Source: Euwallacea fornicatus
Taxonomy: Eukaryota > Arthropoda > Insecta > Coleoptera > Curculionidae
Direction of reading: 5' to 3'
Assembly: GCF_040115645.1 (NCBI RefSeq)
Contig: NC_089572.1
Coordinates: forward strand, 1,488,001-1,552,000
Length of the DNA: 64,000 nt
In this document: positions 63,213 to 64,000 of the stretch, one piece after another
How positions within the stretch are numbered: position 1 is the first letter of the stretch
How the letters are laid out: each line of letters starts with the position of its first letter
The notes under the pieces: generated by a model
Told to the model about the DNA's origin: nothing
The model's database searches: none
The model's input: the letters and a program-made list of their open reading frames with translations, nothing else
Program-made: the position numbers and the translations under genes

Positions 63213-64000
63213 CTTCAAGAAAGAACAAAAGCTTGAATAAGAATTTGGCAGATTTAAGGCATTAACATGCGGGAACAACAAAGGCCATTACAGTGACGAG
63301 GTCTTGGAACAACTTAACTAGATATTTTGACATGTTGACAAAAATTTTAAATAACCAAAAATTCTAAGCACAAAATGGAAAACAAATTAATTTCTTGTTA
63401 ACAAATGAATTTTTTTATTGTTTATGTACTATTTCATCAGTTTGTATTGCATTTTTTACGAAATTTATAACTCAAAAAGTGATCGATAGATTTTGAATCT
63501 TATTAGACCATTGAATGAAGTTTTGAAAGACCTTTAACTTGAAGTATCATATGAGCCTTCGAGTCTTAATATTTTTGAGAAGGTTGCCTTGACCTTTATT
63601 AAGGATGAGGTTTGAGGATTAAATTTTATACGAAAATTCGTCCCCTTCAGAAACTCTCGAATTTTCCGAAAAGACCTCTTTTCTAGATTAAAGAGAGGTA
63701 AAATTTTCGTTAGGCGACCTTGTGTGTCAATGTGCTAGCACTCTTAACCGCAGGTTAAGTTCCATAGATAGATACCTTTGAGCTAGAGCCCAGGCATTGG
63801 TCAGATTTTTTGGTTTCCATGGAAACTAGATTGACGTTAAAGTTCACAACACGTTAATAATCGGCCCGCTAAAATTGTGGATGTTCTAGCCGCTTCGCCG
63901 GAATTTGATTGGCAATTTATCAATCAATTTTAGTTCTGGTACTTCCCTCGTTTCGGCCCCGATTCCTACTGATAGCGGCATCGTTTCGTAACCCAACAAG
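63213..64000. other. Intron of the sugar transporter (no exon seen)
   Basis: Upstream of the last visible acceptor on the minus strand. The expected earlier transporter exons (TM1-TM5) are not found, so they must lie beyond the right edge. No other gene is seen. Confidence 0.5.

Noticed and set aside
1..64000. tRNA, rRNA, CRISPR array or viral insertion
   Set aside because: No cloverleaf with A/B boxes, rRNA-like block, regularly spaced repeats or viral coding sequence was recognised by eye. A tRNAscan or covariance-model run would be decisive for small RNAs.

Overview
This window is animal nuclear DNA, most likely from an insect. Every recognisable gene is split by GT-AG introns, many only about 50-75 bp long. 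The sequence is AT-rich, and intergenic and intronic DNA is littered with non-autonomous DNA-transposon ends. The gene set (a Tret1-like sugar transporter, a patched-domain transporter, piggyBac-derived and mariner debris) suits a holometabolous insect. A beetle is possible, but that is a weak inference. There is no prokaryotic operon structure, CRISPR array or rRNA.

Layout, left to right. (1) 1-599, + strand: 3' end of NOSIP. (2) 1733-1985: a speculative two-exon micro-gene. (3) 2733-4110: a non-autonomous transposon with long terminal inverted repeats (TIRs). (4) 4684-10690, +: a complete 14-exon patched-domain (PTCHD3-like) membrane protein. (5) 11384-13541, +: a C2H2 zinc-finger protein. 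(6) 14313-15207 and 16638-18625, both -: an unrecognised three-exon protein and a five-exon four-transmembrane protein. (7) 18626-26401: a gene-free stretch with at least two clear and one doubtful TIR element. (8) 26402-30065, -: an eight-exon domesticated piggyBac transposase-derived gene without the usual catalytic motifs. It is head-to-head with (9) PIKfyve/fab1, 31200-42105, +, 24 exons. PIKfyve intron 5 carries an intronless nested gene for a SAM-domain protein with a C-terminal membrane anchor. (10) 43183-50300, +: TFIIIC subunit GTF3C2, with AT-hooks, an unusual zinc-finger array and WD repeats. (11) 51945-55142, -: SIRT7, tail-to-tail with GTF3C2 and head-to-head with (12) CNOT3, 56041-60334, +. 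(13) 61205-63212, -: the 3' half of an MFS sugar transporter, with a dead mariner-like transposase remnant in its intron.

Exon boundaries were derived by hand from splice consensus, reading phase and family knowledge. For each multi-exon model the summed exon length is a multiple of three and every junction keeps phase. The genes are mostly unrelated housekeeping loci: endosomal phosphoinositide signalling, Pol III transcription, Pol I-linked chromatin deacylation and mRNA deadenylation. The novel material is the catalytically degenerate piggyBac-derived gene, the nested SAM/tail-anchor gene, the finger array of GTF3C2, two uncharacterised minus-strand genes, and a family of elements sharing the TATACAGGGTG end motif.
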